Of a stretch of 64,000 nt of DNA, positions 8,490 through 19,103 are shown in pieces. The notes under the pieces are model-generated. The model did not search any database, was not told the origin of the DNA, and was given only the letters and a program-made list of their open reading frames with translations. Positions within the stretch are counted from its first letter, which is position 1; each line of letters opens with the position of its first letter. The position numbers and the translations under genes were made by a program. This stretch comes from Marinobacter segnicrescens (lineage in GTDB: Bacteria > Pseudomonadota > Gammaproteobacteria > Pseudomonadales > Oleiphilaceae): positions 177,738 to 241,737 of the forward strand of contig NZ_FOHZ01000004.1 in the NCBI RefSeq assembly GCF_900111555.1. The letters are read 5' to 3'.

Positions 8490-10475
8490 ATGGCAATTTC
8501 ATCATTAGGCGTCGGTTCCGGAGTTCTCACTTCGGACCTGGTCGATCAGCTGGTTGCCGCGGAGCGCAAGCCCACGGAAACCCGGCTGACCCAGAAGACG
8601 CAGCAGACGGAAGCGCTGCTTTCAGCCTATGGCAAGCTCCGCAGTGCCGTGACGGAGCTGCGCCTGCCCATGCGTCAGTTGAGCTCGCCGGATAACCTGA
8701 AGGCGTTTTCTGCCTCCTCCAGCAATGACGATATCGGAGTGTCGGTGGACGCCACCAAGGCCAGCCGGGGCACCTACAGTGTTGAAGTGACCAGTCTGGC
8801 TTCGGCTCAGGCACTGGCTTCCCAAACGGTATTCGCCGACCGCGACGCGACCAGTGTGGGGCAGGGCGAGCTGCAATTGTCTGTGGGTGACAAGATCACC
8901 AACATTACCATCGACAGCAGCAATGACACCTTGCAGGGCCTGGCCAACGCCATTAATGAATCCGATGCCGGTGTCTCTGCCGGTGTGATTGATACCGGTT
9001 CAGGGTACCAGCTGGTATTGTCCGCCGATGAAACGGGCACCGCCAATGCGGTCAGCATCTCGGTAACGGGCGATACCGGTGGTACCGACACCGATAATGA
9101 AGGCCTTTCCCGCTTTGCCTTTAATACGGGCATGGACGCGGATGCGGGTCTTCAGGAAACCATCGCAGCCAGCGATGCGGTAATGAAGGTTAACGGTGTT
9201 GAAGTCACACGCTCCACCAATACTTTCGAAAATGTTATCGATGGCCTGACCTTTGATATCAAGGCCGAGGGTACGTCCACCATTAAGGTGTCCCAGGATC
9301 TGGGGGCAGTGGCTGACCGGGTTCAGGGCTTTGTGGACAAGTTCAATGGCCTGCAGTCGACCATTGACAGCCTTGCCGGGTTTAACGCCGAAGCCGGGGT
9401 CGGCAGTCTGCTAACCGGCGATTCTACGGTTCGAGGCGTCCAGAATCAGTTGCGAAGCATTCTCACCAGGGTGGTTCCCGGCATGGAGAACGCCAGTGTG
9501 CGGAGCCTGGCGGATGTGGGTATCACCACGGACTGGGAGACCGGTGGTCTGGAATTTGACCGGGCGAAGTTTGAAGAGCAGCTCAAGGCCAACCCGGACG
9601 ACGTCACCGCGCTGTTTGCGGAGCAGGGCAGAACCACCGACAGCCAGGTAGAGTTTGTGCGCAGCGGCCTGGATACCCAGCCTGGCAGTTACGACATTAA
9701 TGTGACCCAGGCGGCCACCCGTGGGCAGCTTGTAGGCGGCTCCGCCCTCGGTACCAGTTTCAATATTACAGACACCAACGATGAGCTAGCCCTGACGGTC
9801 AACGACGACATCACCGTTAACCTGGCCTTGACCCAGGGTACATACGCTGACCAGCAAAGCATGCTGGACGAGATTCAGGCTCAGCTGGATGCCAACAATG
9901 CCCTGAATGCCGCCGGCACGTCGGTGCAGGTCGGTGTGGATGGCGCGGGCCAGCTGACATTTACCTCCTCCCAGTATGGCAGCGAGTCCAGTGTGGCTCT
10001 GTCGTCGGCGGAGGATGGAGCCACGTTCGGACTGGACACCAATACCAGTACCGCTGGCGTGGACGTCGCTGGCACCATTGACGGCCGCGCAGCAGAAGGC
10101 GATGGTCAGGTCCTTTACCTGGGCAGCGGTAACGGCGGTGCTTCTGGTCTCCAGGTTCGGATTCTGGGTGACCAGACCGGTAGCCGTGGTTCCATCACCT
10201 TTGTGGAGGGCGTCGGCGAACGTACCGTCGATATGGTCACCAGCATGGTGGGCGCTGGTGGTGCTATCGAGTCCCGTACCGACAGCCTGAACCGGGAGCT
10301 GGAGCAGATCCAGGACAGCCAGGTCCGCCTGGAAGAACGAATTGCGGCCTACCGGGAACGGCTGGTCAGTCAGTTCAGCGCAGCGGACTCGCTTATTGCC
10401 CAGCTCAACAGCACCCGGGACTATGTCAGCCAGCAGCTGGCCGCCCTGGCGCCCAATAACAACCGCGATAACTGA
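8490..10475 (+). CDS. fliD: Flagellar hook-associated protein 2 (filament cap)
   Basis: FliD forms the cap at the filament tip that folds incoming flagellin. The N-terminal domain begins ISSLGVGSGVLTSDLVDQLV and the C-terminal coiled region includes ELEQIQDSQVRLEERIAAYRERLVSQF. At 661 residues it is longer than the enterobacterial protein (about 470), with an expanded central region. Two ATGs are possible. The one at 8484 is only one base from the GAGGAGG ribosome site, whereas 8490 has a seven-base spacing and was chosen. An exact FliA -10 element lies upstream and fliS follows after 82 bases. Confidence 0.96.
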   Translation: MAISSLGVGSGVLTSDLVDQLVAAERKPTETRLTQKTQQTEALLSAYGKLRSAVTELRLPMRQLSSPDNLKAFSASSSNDDIGVSVDATKASRGTYSVEVTSLASAQALASQTVFADRDATSVGQGELQLSVGDKITNITIDSSNDTLQGLANAINESDAGVSAGVIDTGSGYQLVLSADETGTANAVSISVTGDTGGTDTDNEGLSRFAFNTGMDADAGLQETIAASDAVMKVNGVEVTRSTNTFENVIDGLTFDIKAEGTSTIKVSQDLGAVADRVQGFVDKFNGLQSTIDSLAGFNAEAGVGSLLTGDSTVRGVQNQLRSILTRVVPGMENASVRSLADVGITTDWETGGLEFDRAKFEEQLKANPDDVTALFAEQGRTTDSQVEFVRSGLDTQPGSYDINVTQAATRGQLVGGSALGTSFNITDTNDELALTVNDDITVNLALTQGTYADQQSMLDEIQAQLDANNALNAAGTSVQVGVDGAGQLTFTSSQYGSESSVALSSAEDGATFGLDTNTSTAGVDVAGTIDGRAAEGDGQVLYLGSGNGGASGLQVRILGDQTGSRGSITFVEGVGERTVDMVTSMVGAGGAIESRTDSLNRELEQIQDSQVRLEERIAAYRERLVSQFSAADSLIAQLNSTRDYVSQQLAALAPNNNRDN

Positions 10476-10557
10476 TCGCCGTTGACATGAATTCGCCATA
10501 CCGAGGTTTGGCAGCCAACAAGGCATAACCGGAAAGCCGGTAACAAAGAGGTAGATT

Positions 10558-10962
10558 ATGAACGGTTTGCAGGCCTATCAGCGCGTAAACACCCAGACCA
10601 GCATCACCGATGCGGATCCCCACAAGCTGATCCAGCTGCTGTATAACGGGGCTCTGGAGCGCATCAACATGGCCAAGGCGAAGATCCAGCAGAAGGACTA
10701 CGGCGCCAAGGCCCAGCTGATCAACAAGGCCATCGAGATTGTCGGCGGCCTGCGCAGCTTCCTGGACTTCGAGAAGGGCGGCGAACTGGCCCTGCGGCTG
10801 GAAGCCCTCTATGACTACATGGAGCGCACCCTGCTGGAAGCCAGCGCAAAGAATGATCTGGCCAAGCTGGATGAAGTGGCCAACCTGCTGCGTTCCGTCA
10901 AGGAAGGCTGGGATGGTATCCGTGAGGAAGTGTCCAGCCAGCAGGCGCAGGCCGTAGGCTGA
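10558..10962 (+). CDS. fliS: Flagellar export chaperone FliS
   Basis: A 134-residue all-helical chaperone that binds the C-terminal D0 region of flagellin and keeps it unfolded for export. Family marks are YQRVNTQTSITDADPHKLIQ near the N-terminus and LLYNGALERI. An AAAGAGG ribosome site precedes the ATG. It lies 82 bases after fliD and is probably co-transcribed from the FliA promoter. A second copy of the long inverted repeat follows the stop. Confidence 0.96.
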   Translation: MNGLQAYQRVNTQTSITDADPHKLIQLLYNGALERINMAKAKIQQKDYGAKAQLINKAIEIVGGLRSFLDFEKGGELALRLEALYDYMERTLLEASAKNDLAKLDEVANLLRSVKEGWDGIREEVSSQQAQAVG

Positions 10963-11307
10963 TTTCGCTGTTCTAGCCACGGGAGAACACGGAAAGAAAA
11001 ACCGAAAAGACAATAAGTTACTGGCCACTAAATCCACGAAATCCACGAAAAGCTATTTTTTAACTTTCGTGGATTTCGTGGATTTAGTGGCAAAGATTTT
11101 TCCTTGTTTTCTCTTTTTTCCGTGTTCTTCCGTGGATTCCGTGGCAAAAACCTTCTTTTCTCTACCTGGTCTTCCGCATCCGGTCGGCCAGACTTGCACC
11201 AATAGCCATTCCTCCTGCACTTCCGTACAATATGCGCCTTCTTTTCAGAGTCAGAAGACGGGGCGCAGCCTCGTTTTTTCGTTTTCGTGATTCGCAGGAG
11301 CAAGGGC
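10963..11307. other. Non-coding region between fliS and argG
   Basis: The left half is occupied by copy B of the long inverted repeat, which may double as the fliS terminator. The right half is the argG leader, with a possible -10 (TACAAT near 11225). No gene is seen. Confidence 0.5.
10989..11150. repeat. Long inverted-repeat element, copy B
   Basis: Perfect 27-base arms at 11024-11050 and 11065-11091, separated by 14 bases, carry the same tandem AAATCCACG units as copy A at 8222-8371. The flanks are also shared: GGAAAGAAAAAC, then GAAAAGACAA and AGTTACTGGCC on the left, and GTGTTCTTCCGTGG on the right. The inner loop differs between copies. The two copies bracket fliD-fliS. Confidence 0.8.
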
Positions 11308-12519
11308 ATGTCTGATATCAAGAAGGTGGTGCTGGCCTATTCCGGTGGTCTGGATACATCCGTGATCGTCCGCTGGCTGCAGGACACCTACAACTGTGAG
11401 GTGGTGACCTTTACCGCCGACATTGGTCAGGGCGAGGAAGTGGAGCCGGCCCGTGAAAAGGCCAAGGCCCTGGGCGTGAAGGAAATCTACATCGAGGACC
11501 TGCGAGAGGAGTACGTACGGGACTACGTGTTCCCCATGTTCCGCGCCAACACCATTTATGAAGGCGAGTACCTGCTGGGTACCTCCATTGCCCGCCCGCT
11601 GATCGCCCGCCGCCTCATCGAGATTGCCAACGAGACTGGCGCTGATGCCATCTCCCACGGCGCTACCGGCAAGGGTAACGACCAGGTGCGTTTCGAGCTG
11701 GGCGCCTATGCGCTGAAGCCCGGTGTGAAGGTAATCGCTCCCTGGCGGGAGTGGGACCTGAACTCCCGCGAGAAGCTGATGGCTTACTGCGACGAGCGCA
11801 ATATCCCGGTGGAGAAGAAAAAGGGCAAGAGCCCGTATTCTATGGATGCCAACCTGCTGCACATCTCCTACGAAGGCATCAACCTGGAAGACCCCTGGGC
11901 GGAAGCCGAGGAAGATATGTGGCGCTGGAGCGTTTCCCCGGAAGCCGCCCCGGACCAGCCGACCTACATTGAAGTGACCTACGAGAAGGGCGATATCGTC
12001 GCTATCGACGGCCAGGCCATGAAGCCCCACGAAGTACTGGAGCACCTGAACAAGGTAGGCGGCGACAACGGTATCGGCCGTATTGATATCGTCGAGAACC
12101 GCTACGTGGGCATGAAGTCCCGCGGTTGTTACGAAACCCCCGGCGGCACCATCATGCTGCGGGCCCACCGTGCCATCGAGTCCATCACCCTGGACCGTGA
12201 GGTTGCCCACCTGAAGGACAGCATCATGCCGCGCTATGCGGAAGTGATCTACAACGGCTACTGGTGGTCACCGGAGCGCGAAGCCCTGCAGGCACTGATC
12301 GACAAGACCCAGGAGTACGTCAACGGTACCGTTCGCCTGAAACTCTACAAGGGCAACGTGGATGTGGTTGGCCGCAAGTCCGAAGACTCCCTGTTTGACG
12401 AGAAGATCGCCACCTTCGAGGAAGACGAAGGCGCCTACAACCAGAAGGATGCGGAAGGCTTTATCAAGCTGAACGCCCTGCGGTTGCGGATTGCTGCGGG
12501 CAAGGGCCGGAAGCTATAA
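11308..12519 (+). CDS. argG: Argininosuccinate synthase
   Basis: This enzyme joins citrulline and aspartate with ATP to make argininosuccinate, the penultimate step of arginine synthesis. The ATP-binding loop [12 protein letters not shown] lies near residue 10. Other marks are [26 protein letters not shown] and [13 protein letters not shown], and the 403-residue length is normal. The start at 11308 was chosen because the family begins just before the [12 protein letters not shown] segment and CAGGAG lies 10 bases upstream. The gene stands alone here. Confidence 0.98.
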   Translation: MSDIKKVVLAYSGGLDTSVIVRWLQDTYNCEVVTFTADIGQGEEVEPAREKAKALGVKEIYIEDLREEYVRDYVFPMFRANTIYEGEYLLGTSIARPLIARRLIEIANETGADAISHGATGKGNDQVRFELGAYALKPGVKVIAPWREWDLNSREKLMAYCDERNIPVEKKKGKSPYSMDANLLHISYEGINLEDPWAEAEEDMWRWSVSPEAAPDQPTYIEVTYEKGDIVAIDGQAMKPHEVLEHLNKVGGDNGIGRIDIVENRYVGMKSRGCYETPGGTIMLRAHRAIESITLDREVAHLKDSIMPRYAEVIYNGYWWSPEREALQALIDKTQEYVNGTVRLKLYKGNVDVVGRKSEDSLFDEKIATFEEDEGAYNQKDAEGFIKLNALRLRIAAGKGRKL

Positions 12520-13052
12520 ATCCCGGTTGAGTCCCTCTCCCTCGAAGGGAGAGGGGTTGGGGTGAGGGTGGAGGCTTTAACTCCGTAGTCCGTCGCTTAT
12601 CACCCTCACCCTGGCCCTCTCCCGTCCAGGGAGAGGGAACACCTGCCGTAAACTCTGCGGGGCAACCAGCCCAAATAAAAAAGGCCAACCCCATTCGGAG
12701 CCGGCCTGAGAACAACAAACAAGGAAAGTTCGAAACTGCCTGAAACAACACACAACGATGTCCCAAAATACCGATGGAGGTACTGCCCGGATCCTCCACC
12801 GTTGGGGGTGGATACTGCCAGGAGATACTGCCTGATTCCCCTGATCCACGTGTATAGAGTAAGCTCCCGCCCGCCCGAAGTCTGTTGAGCTTGTGTTTTC
12901 GTGTGTTACCGCGTGTTTCTGGTGTCCGGTCTCCTGAACTAACGCTTGTGTAATCGCGCCCCGGCGGGGTCGATGTGGAGGACGTTTGCCGCTATGCTAT
13001 CGGCCATTCGTCAGCCCATACCAGAGGGCGATTCTTTGCAGGAGAAATCACC
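12520..13052. other. 533-base non-coding region between argG and yajQ
   Basis: It begins with a dispersed pyrimidine/purine-rich inverted repeat (12532-12638). Further right, TACTGCC occurs three times (12781, 12813, 12826) without clear meaning. The rest is presumably the yajQ promoter region. No credible coding sequence was found. Confidence 0.5.
12532..12638. repeat. Dispersed inverted repeat rich in CCCTCTCCC/GGGAGAGGG
   Basis: The left half (CCCTCTCCCTCGAAGGGAG, then GGGGTTGGGGTGAGGGTG) is mirrored by the right half (CACCCTCACCCTGGCCCTC, then CCAGGGAGAGGG). Each half also folds on itself. Elements of this sort recur in many proteobacterial genomes (established knowledge). It could form a large cruciform and probably ends argG transcripts. 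Confidence 0.75.
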
Positions 13053-13535
13053 ATGCCTTCCTTTGATATCGTTTCCGAAATCGACATGCACGAAGTCACC
13101 AACGCCGTGGACCAGGCCAAACGGGAGCTGGGCAATCGCTGGGATTTCAAGAATGTGGAGGCGGATATCGAGCTGGATGATCAGACCATCACCATCAGTG
13201 CCGAGCAGGAGTTCCAGCTGGAGCAACTGATGGACATGCTGCGTATGGCCTTTGCCAAACGGAACATTGATACCCGCGCCATCGATGATGACGGTGAAAG
13301 CAAGGCCGGCAAGCTGGTGAAGAAGCACCTGAAGCTCCGCCAGGGCATCGAGACCGACCAGGGCAAAAAGATCGTCAAGATGATCAAGGACGCCAAGATG
13401 AAGGTCCAGGCCAGCATTCAGGGTGACAAGGTCCGTGTGACTGGCAAGAAGCGTGATGATCTGCAGGAAGTCATTGCCATGCTAAGGGACTCGGACCTTG
13501 AACTGCCGCTGCAGTTCAACAACTTCCGCGACTGA
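13053..13535 (+). CDS. yajQ: YajQ family nucleotide-binding protein
   Basis: A 160-residue protein of the YajQ/UPF0234 family, a double ferredoxin-like fold. Members bind nucleotides, and some are reported c-di-GMP effectors. It begins [20 protein letters not shown] and continues [11 protein letters not shown] and [17 protein letters not shown], which match the family throughout. The ATG at 13053 has GCAGGAG upstream and gives the family's standard N-terminus. The permease gene follows 25 bases later, so the two may be co-transcribed. Confidence 0.95.
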   Translation: MPSFDIVSEIDMHEVTNAVDQAKRELGNRWDFKNVEADIELDDQTITISAEQEFQLEQLMDMLRMAFAKRNIDTRAIDDDGESKAGKLVKKHLKLRQGIETDQGKKIVKMIKDAKMKVQASIQGDKVRVTGKKRDDLQEVIAMLRDSDLELPLQFNNFRD

Positions 13536-13560
13536 CCGGAGCTTCGCCATCTTTCCCCGT

Positions 13561-14937
13561 GTGGACTCCGTCTGGCTGAAGGAAACGGTCTATACCTTCA
13601 CCCGCTGGCAGGTGATTGCCCTGTTGTTTCTGGGTTTTTCCGCCGGCCTGCCTTTTCTGCTGGTGTTTTCCACGCTGAATGCGCGGCTGGCGGATGTGGG
13701 GGTAGAAACCGCCACCATCGGCTTCTTCAGCTGGCTGGGTATTACCTATTCCATCAAAGTGTTCTGGGCGCCGGTGGTGGACCGCCTGCGGTTGCCCGTG
13801 CTGGACCGGTTACTGGGCAAGCGCCGCAGCTGGATCTTCCTCGCCCAGGCTGGCATTGCCACAGGGCTGTTCCTTATGGCCACCGTGGATCCGGTGGTCG
13901 CTCCGGAAATGATGGCCCTGTTCGGATTACTGGTGGCCTTCTCCTCTGCGACCCAGGATGTGGCTATCGACGCCTACCGGATTGAAATCGCGCCGGAGCG
14001 CCTGCAGGCGGCACTGGCATCCACCTACATCTTCGGTTACCGGCTGGCCTTGCTGGTAGCCGGTGCGGGCGCGTTATACCTGGCGGAATTCTGGTCCTGG
14101 ACCGTGTCCTACCAGGTGATGGCCTTGCTGGTGGGCGTGGGGATGCTGACGGTACTGGTTGTCCGGGAGCCGGTGGTCAATCATTTTGAAGCGGCTGCGG
14201 ATATCGCCCACCGGGTACAGGCTGAAGCCGAGCGGCGAGCCCATTTGCCCATGGGGCTGGCGAAACTGGCGGGCTGGTTCTCCGCGGCGGTGGCTGGCCC
14301 GTTTCTCGATTTTTTCCAGCGTTACCGGGAGCTGGCGTTACTGATCCTGCTGACGGTTGCCGTCTACCGTATCTCTGACATCGCCATGGGCGTGATGGCC
14401 AACCCGTTCTACCTGAACTTTATGGGCTTCTCGAAGACCGAGGTGGCGGATGTCACCAAGGTATTTGGCTTCTTTATGACCATTGCCGGCTCCATGGTGG
14501 GGGGTGTGATGGTCGTTCGTTACGGTGTGCGGACAATCCTTGTACTGGGCGCAGTAATGACTGCGGCAACCAATCTGCTGTTTGTCTGGCTCGCCCAGAT
14601 GCCGCCGGATATTGTGACCCTGGCCGTAGTGGTCAGTGCGGACAACCTCAGTGGCGGAATCGCCAATGTCGCGCTGATTGCCTGGCTGTCGAGCATGACC
14701 AGTGCGTCCTTCACGGCCACGCAGTATGCCCTGTTCAGCTCCCTGATGACCCTGCCTGGCAAATTCCTGGGGGGCTTTTCCGGTATCGTGGTCGCCGACT
14801 TCGGCTACGCGGAGTTCTTCCTGGTGGCGGGCGCCATGGGTGTGCCGGCGATTCTGCTGTCCATGTACATGCTGAAAAACGGCCAGCGGCTGGATGAGCG
14901 GGCGCCGGTCAAGGACGCCAGCGAAACCGGCTCATAG
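13561..14937 (+). CDS. ampG: AmpG-type muropeptide MFS transporter
   Basis: A major-facilitator permease of about 459 residues, similar to AmpG, which imports anhydro-muropeptides for cell-wall recycling. Family marks are LGFSAGLPFLLVFSTLNARL near the N-terminus, a cytoplasmic loop GKRRSW, ATQDVAIDAYRIE and, late in the protein, SFTATQYALFSSLMTLPGK. About twelve hydrophobic segments are visible. The start is uncertain: the GTG at 13561 lies just before the conserved part but has no strong ribosome site. The 3' end overlaps the convergent alkyltransferase-like gene by 29 bases. Confidence 0.88.
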   Translation: MDSVWLKETVYTFTRWQVIALLFLGFSAGLPFLLVFSTLNARLADVGVETATIGFFSWLGITYSIKVFWAPVVDRLRLPVLDRLLGKRRSWIFLAQAGIATGLFLMATVDPVVAPEMMALFGLLVAFSSATQDVAIDAYRIEIAPERLQAALASTYIFGYRLALLVAGAGALYLAEFWSWTVSYQVMALLVGVGMLTVLVVREPVVNHFEAAADIAHRVQAEAERRAHLPMGLAKLAGWFSAAVAGPFLDFFQRYRELALLILLTVAVYRISDIAMGVMANPFYLNFMGFSKTEVADVTKVFGFFMTIAGSMVGGVMVVRYGVRTILVLGAVMTAATNLLFVWLAQMPPDIVTLAVVVSADNLSGGIANVALIAWLSSMTSASFTATQYALFSSLMTLPGKFLGGFSGIVVADFGYAEFFLVAGAMGVPAILLSMYMLKNGQRLDERAPVKDASETGS

Positions 14938-15217
14938 CCACCCGCCCATTAATAACCTCGACGCCCTCGTTTTCGAGCAGGGATTTCTGCCGCTCAAAGG
15001 TCTCCGAGCCTTCCTGAAAGGCGATCTGGCCGGTATTGCGGATCACCCGGAACCAGGGTACGGAATGCCCGTTCGGTAACCTGCCCAATGCCTTCCCGAC
15101 AAATCGCGCCTGTCGCGCCAGGCCTGCCATATCAGCCACCTGACCATAACTCGCAACGTGCCCGGGCGGGATCGCCAGCACCACTTGCCAGATTTTCTGT
15201 TCCCGGGTTGGTTCCAT
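14909..15217 (-). CDS. Alkyltransferase-like (ATL) DNA-binding protein, MGMT family
   Basis: A 102-residue protein matching the DNA-binding half of O6-alkylguanine transferases (IPPGHVASYGQVADMAG, then FVGKALGRLP). The active-site PCHR motif is replaced by PWFRVIRN, the mark of ATL proteins. These bind alkylated guanine without removing the alkyl group and hand the lesion to nucleotide excision repair. Such genes are about this long. The 3' end overlaps the convergent permease gene by 29 bases. Confidence 0.93.
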   Translation of the reverse strand: MEPTREQKIWQVVLAIPPGHVASYGQVADMAGLARQARFVGKALGRLPNGHSVPWFRVIRNTGQIAFQEGSETFERQKSLLENEGVEVINGRVAMSRFRWRP

Positions 15218-15385
15218 AAGGTAATGGTCCGCCTGAACTTGAAGTTTCCAACTTTGCCCTGATGGTAATGGAAGCCGGGTGTCCGGGCTATGAGCCGTGC
15301 CCGGGTTTCCAGATCACGTTGAATTGCCATGCCGCCTGTGCCTGGCTGTAAAGTAATCGTTGGGGTGAGCCCCGGGAGGCATCGA

Positions 15386-15892
15386 TTGCCGGTATTTGTC
15401 TTTCTATTCATCGTAATGCCCATTGCGGAGATGGCGGTGTTGATTCAGGTGGGCACGATGATCGGTGTACTACCGACAATTGGCCTGGTTCTGTTGACTG
15501 CCGTGATTGGCGCGGCGCTGCTCAAACAGCAGGGGCTGGCCACACTGACCCGGGCAAATCAGCGTCTCAACAGTGGCGAACTGCCGGCAAGGGAAGTGGC
15601 GGAGGGCCTGATCCTTGCCGTTGGTGGTGCCTTGCTGCTGACCCCGGGTTTTATTACCGACACCGTCGGTTTCCTCTGCCTGATCCCGGGCACACGTCAC
15701 TGGTTCGTACATCAGGCCATGAAGCGCATGGTGGTCCGTGGACAGAGCAGCAGCTTCTTTTTTACTTCCGGCGGCGGTGATCCCTTTGGTGGGCAGGGGC
15801 CTTTTGGTCGTCGCCCCGGCGGGGAAGATCCCATTGAGGGTGAGTACCGGGATGAGACCGAGCGGGACCACGATCGCATCGAAAAAAAGTAA
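15386..15892 (+). CDS. fxsA: FxsA family membrane protein
   Basis: A 168-residue inner-membrane protein of the FxsA family. The E. coli member, when overproduced, relieves exclusion of phage T7 by the F plasmid; its normal role is unclear. It begins PVFVFLFIVMPIAEMAVLIQ and contains the conserved GGALLLTPGFITDTVGFLCLIP. The tail is Gly- and charge-rich. I chose the TTG at 15386 because GGGAGG lies seven bases upstream and this gives the usual N-terminus. It precedes groESL, as in many gammaproteobacteria. Confidence 0.92.
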   Translation: MPVFVFLFIVMPIAEMAVLIQVGTMIGVLPTIGLVLLTAVIGAALLKQQGLATLTRANQRLNSGELPAREVAEGLILAVGGALLLTPGFITDTVGFLCLIPGTRHWFVHQAMKRMVVRGQSSSFFFTSGGGDPFGGQGPFGRRPGGEDPIEGEYRDETERDHDRIEKK

Positions 15893-15911
15893 AAAAAATT
15901 TTGCCCGGGGT

Positions 15912-15939
15912 GTTGAAAACCAAACTGCGACCCCCATTA
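15912..15939 (+). promoter_or_regulatory. Sigma-32 heat-shock promoter of groES-groEL
   Basis: GTTGAAA at 15912-15918 and CCCCATTA at 15932-15939, spaced by 13 bases, match the sigma-32 consensus CTTGAAA / CCCCATNT closely. It lies about 115 bases upstream of the groES start. Confidence 0.8.
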
Positions 15940-16053
15940 ACGTCTCACAAGTTCGCTGCGGGCAGATAATCATCTGCAAAACAGAGGGTTAACTGCCCCG
16001 GCTTTTAACGCAACGTCATTGTCAAAGACAGTCTGACACTGGAGAAACCGAGA

Positions 16054-16344
16054 ATGAAAATTCGTCCGCTTCACGACCGTGTTGTCGTACGCCGTAAGGA
16101 AGAAGAAGAGAAAACTGCCGGTGGTATCGTGCTGCCCGGTAATGCCAAGGAAAAGCCGTCTCAGGGCGAGGTAGTGGCTGTAGGTAACGGCCGTATTCTC
16201 GAGAACGGTGAGACCCGCGCGCTGGCGGTCAAGGCAGGTGACACAGTGGTTTTCGGCCAGTACGCCGGTAACACCGTCAAGATCGACGGTGAAGAACTGC
16301 TGATCATGAGCGAGAACGAAATCTACGGTGTGCTTGAGGGCTGA
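16054..16344 (+). CDS. groES: Co-chaperonin GroES
   Basis: The 96-residue 10-kDa lid of the GroEL chamber. It begins [19 protein letters not shown] and has the mobile loop [20 protein letters not shown], which contacts GroEL. It ends with the family's ENEIYGVLE. It is followed by groEL after 88 bases and lies behind a sigma-32-type promoter. Confidence 0.99.
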   Translation: MKIRPLHDRVVVRRKEEEEKTAGGIVLPGNAKEKPSQGEVVAVGNGRILENGETRALAVKAGDTVVFGQYAGNTVKIDGEELLIMSENEIYGVLEG

Positions 16345-16426
16345 GGCCTGCCGCAAACCGGATCACGCATTCAATCCGATTGTTTGCTGAACACTTCAGA
16401 CGATTGGCTTAATCGAACAGGAATAG

Positions 16427-18076
<1,650 letters not shown>

Positions 18077-18130
18077 TCAGCCCGCCCGGCACCTGAGGCA
18101 TTGCTTAGCTACAAGGCGGTGCCTGCCCCA

Positions 18131-18167
18131 AAACCCCGCATGGGACTCTCCCCTGCGGGGTTTTTTT
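18131..18167 (+). terminator. Rho-independent terminator of groESL
   Basis: ACCCCGCA and TGCGGGGT pair around a loop and are followed by a run of seven T. It lies about 55 bases after the groEL stop. Confidence 0.9.
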
Positions 18168-18308
18168 GTGTTTCATGTTTTCTCATCGTGTGGCAGTTAA
18201 CGTAGAATGCCCCGGGTGGCCTTCAACCTGTGAATCAATGACATAAAGTTGGTGCAGGTTGCTGCCATAATTCAGGAAACAGGGATTCGCCGTGGCGCCC
18301 GAATAACG

Positions 18309-19103
18309 ATGACAGATTCATCCAACCGATCCTTTATCAGACCTGCCAAGGTGATCCTCCTGGTATTGCTGGCGCTGCTTGTCTATGGCGTTGCCCTGGT
18401 GGTCTGGCTGCCGGCAGGCTGGGTCTGGGCGCAGGCGTCGTCTCATATCCAGCTGCCCCCGGGGATTTCTGTGCAACAGGTGTCCGGCACGCTCTGGAGC
18501 GGCGCTGCCCGGGTTGACGTGCAGCGCAAACCCGTCCGGGTAGACTGGCAGTTAGCCTGGCCTGATGTTATCGGATTGCGCCAGCCGGTGGCGCTGAGCC
18601 TTGAGACGGTGTCATCCAGGGTAGATGGAAACCTGACGCTGGGTTGGCCCGGGTCCCTGGTGGCAGATCTGTCCGGCCGCCTGCATGTTCCCGAGTTTGC
18701 TGACGTCATTCGTCAGAGCGGTGGTGCCCTGCTGGAAGGCGATGTGGTCATAGACCGGTTACGAGTGACAATGGCTGACAGGAGACTGGACAGCGCTGCC
18801 GGCCTGGCGCGCTGGCCTGGTGGCAATGTCAGCTGGCCAATGGGGGATCGTCGCCAGAGCGCGGTGTTCCCCCCAATGCAGGCGACCTTGACAGACTCCA
18901 CCAGCGGCCTCTTGCTCAGAGTCAGTGAGCAAGGCAAGGCTGAGCCGGCGGCCGAAGCCAGCCTGGCGTTAAATGGAATGATGGATATCCGGGTGTACAA
19001 GCGCATGGTGGATTTGGCAGGTCAATCCTGGTCCGGCGCGGCACAGCCGGGTGATGTCATTTTTCAGGTCCAGCAACCGTTACTGCCAGGAGGACGATTC
19101 TGA
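18309..19103 (+). CDS. gspN: Type II secretion system protein N
   Basis: GspN is an accessory inner-membrane protein of the type II secretion machine. This 264-residue protein has one N-terminal membrane segment (VILLVLLALLVYGVALVVWL), followed by a periplasmic domain with the family's GISVQQVSGTLWSGAA and LGWPGSLVADLSG. The start at 18309 gives a short cytoplasmic lead before the membrane segment; its ribosome site is weak and an upstream start cannot be excluded. The stop overlaps the gspC start by one base (TGATG), so the two are translationally coupled. Confidence 0.9.
   Translation: MTDSSNRSFIRPAKVILLVLLALLVYGVALVVWLPAGWVWAQASSHIQLPPGISVQQVSGTLWSGAARVDVQRKPVRVDWQLAWPDVIGLRQPVALSLETVSSRVDGNLTLGWPGSLVADLSGRLHVPEFADVIRQSGGALLEGDVVIDRLRVTMADRRLDSAAGLARWPGGNVSWPMGDRRQSAVFPPMQATLTDSTSGLLLRVSEQGKAEPAAEASLALNGMMDIRVYKRMVDLAGQSWSGAAQPGDVIFQVQQPLLPGGRF

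Noticed and set aside
11251..12210. Long minus-strand frame opposite argG
   Set aside because: Shadow frame; argG covers the same bases with a full set of conserved motifs.
12781..12832. Three copies of TACTGCC as a possible operator or small CRISPR-like array
   Set aside because: Spacing is irregular (32 and 13 bases) and the units are only seven bases long. No CRISPR array was found anywhere in the window.
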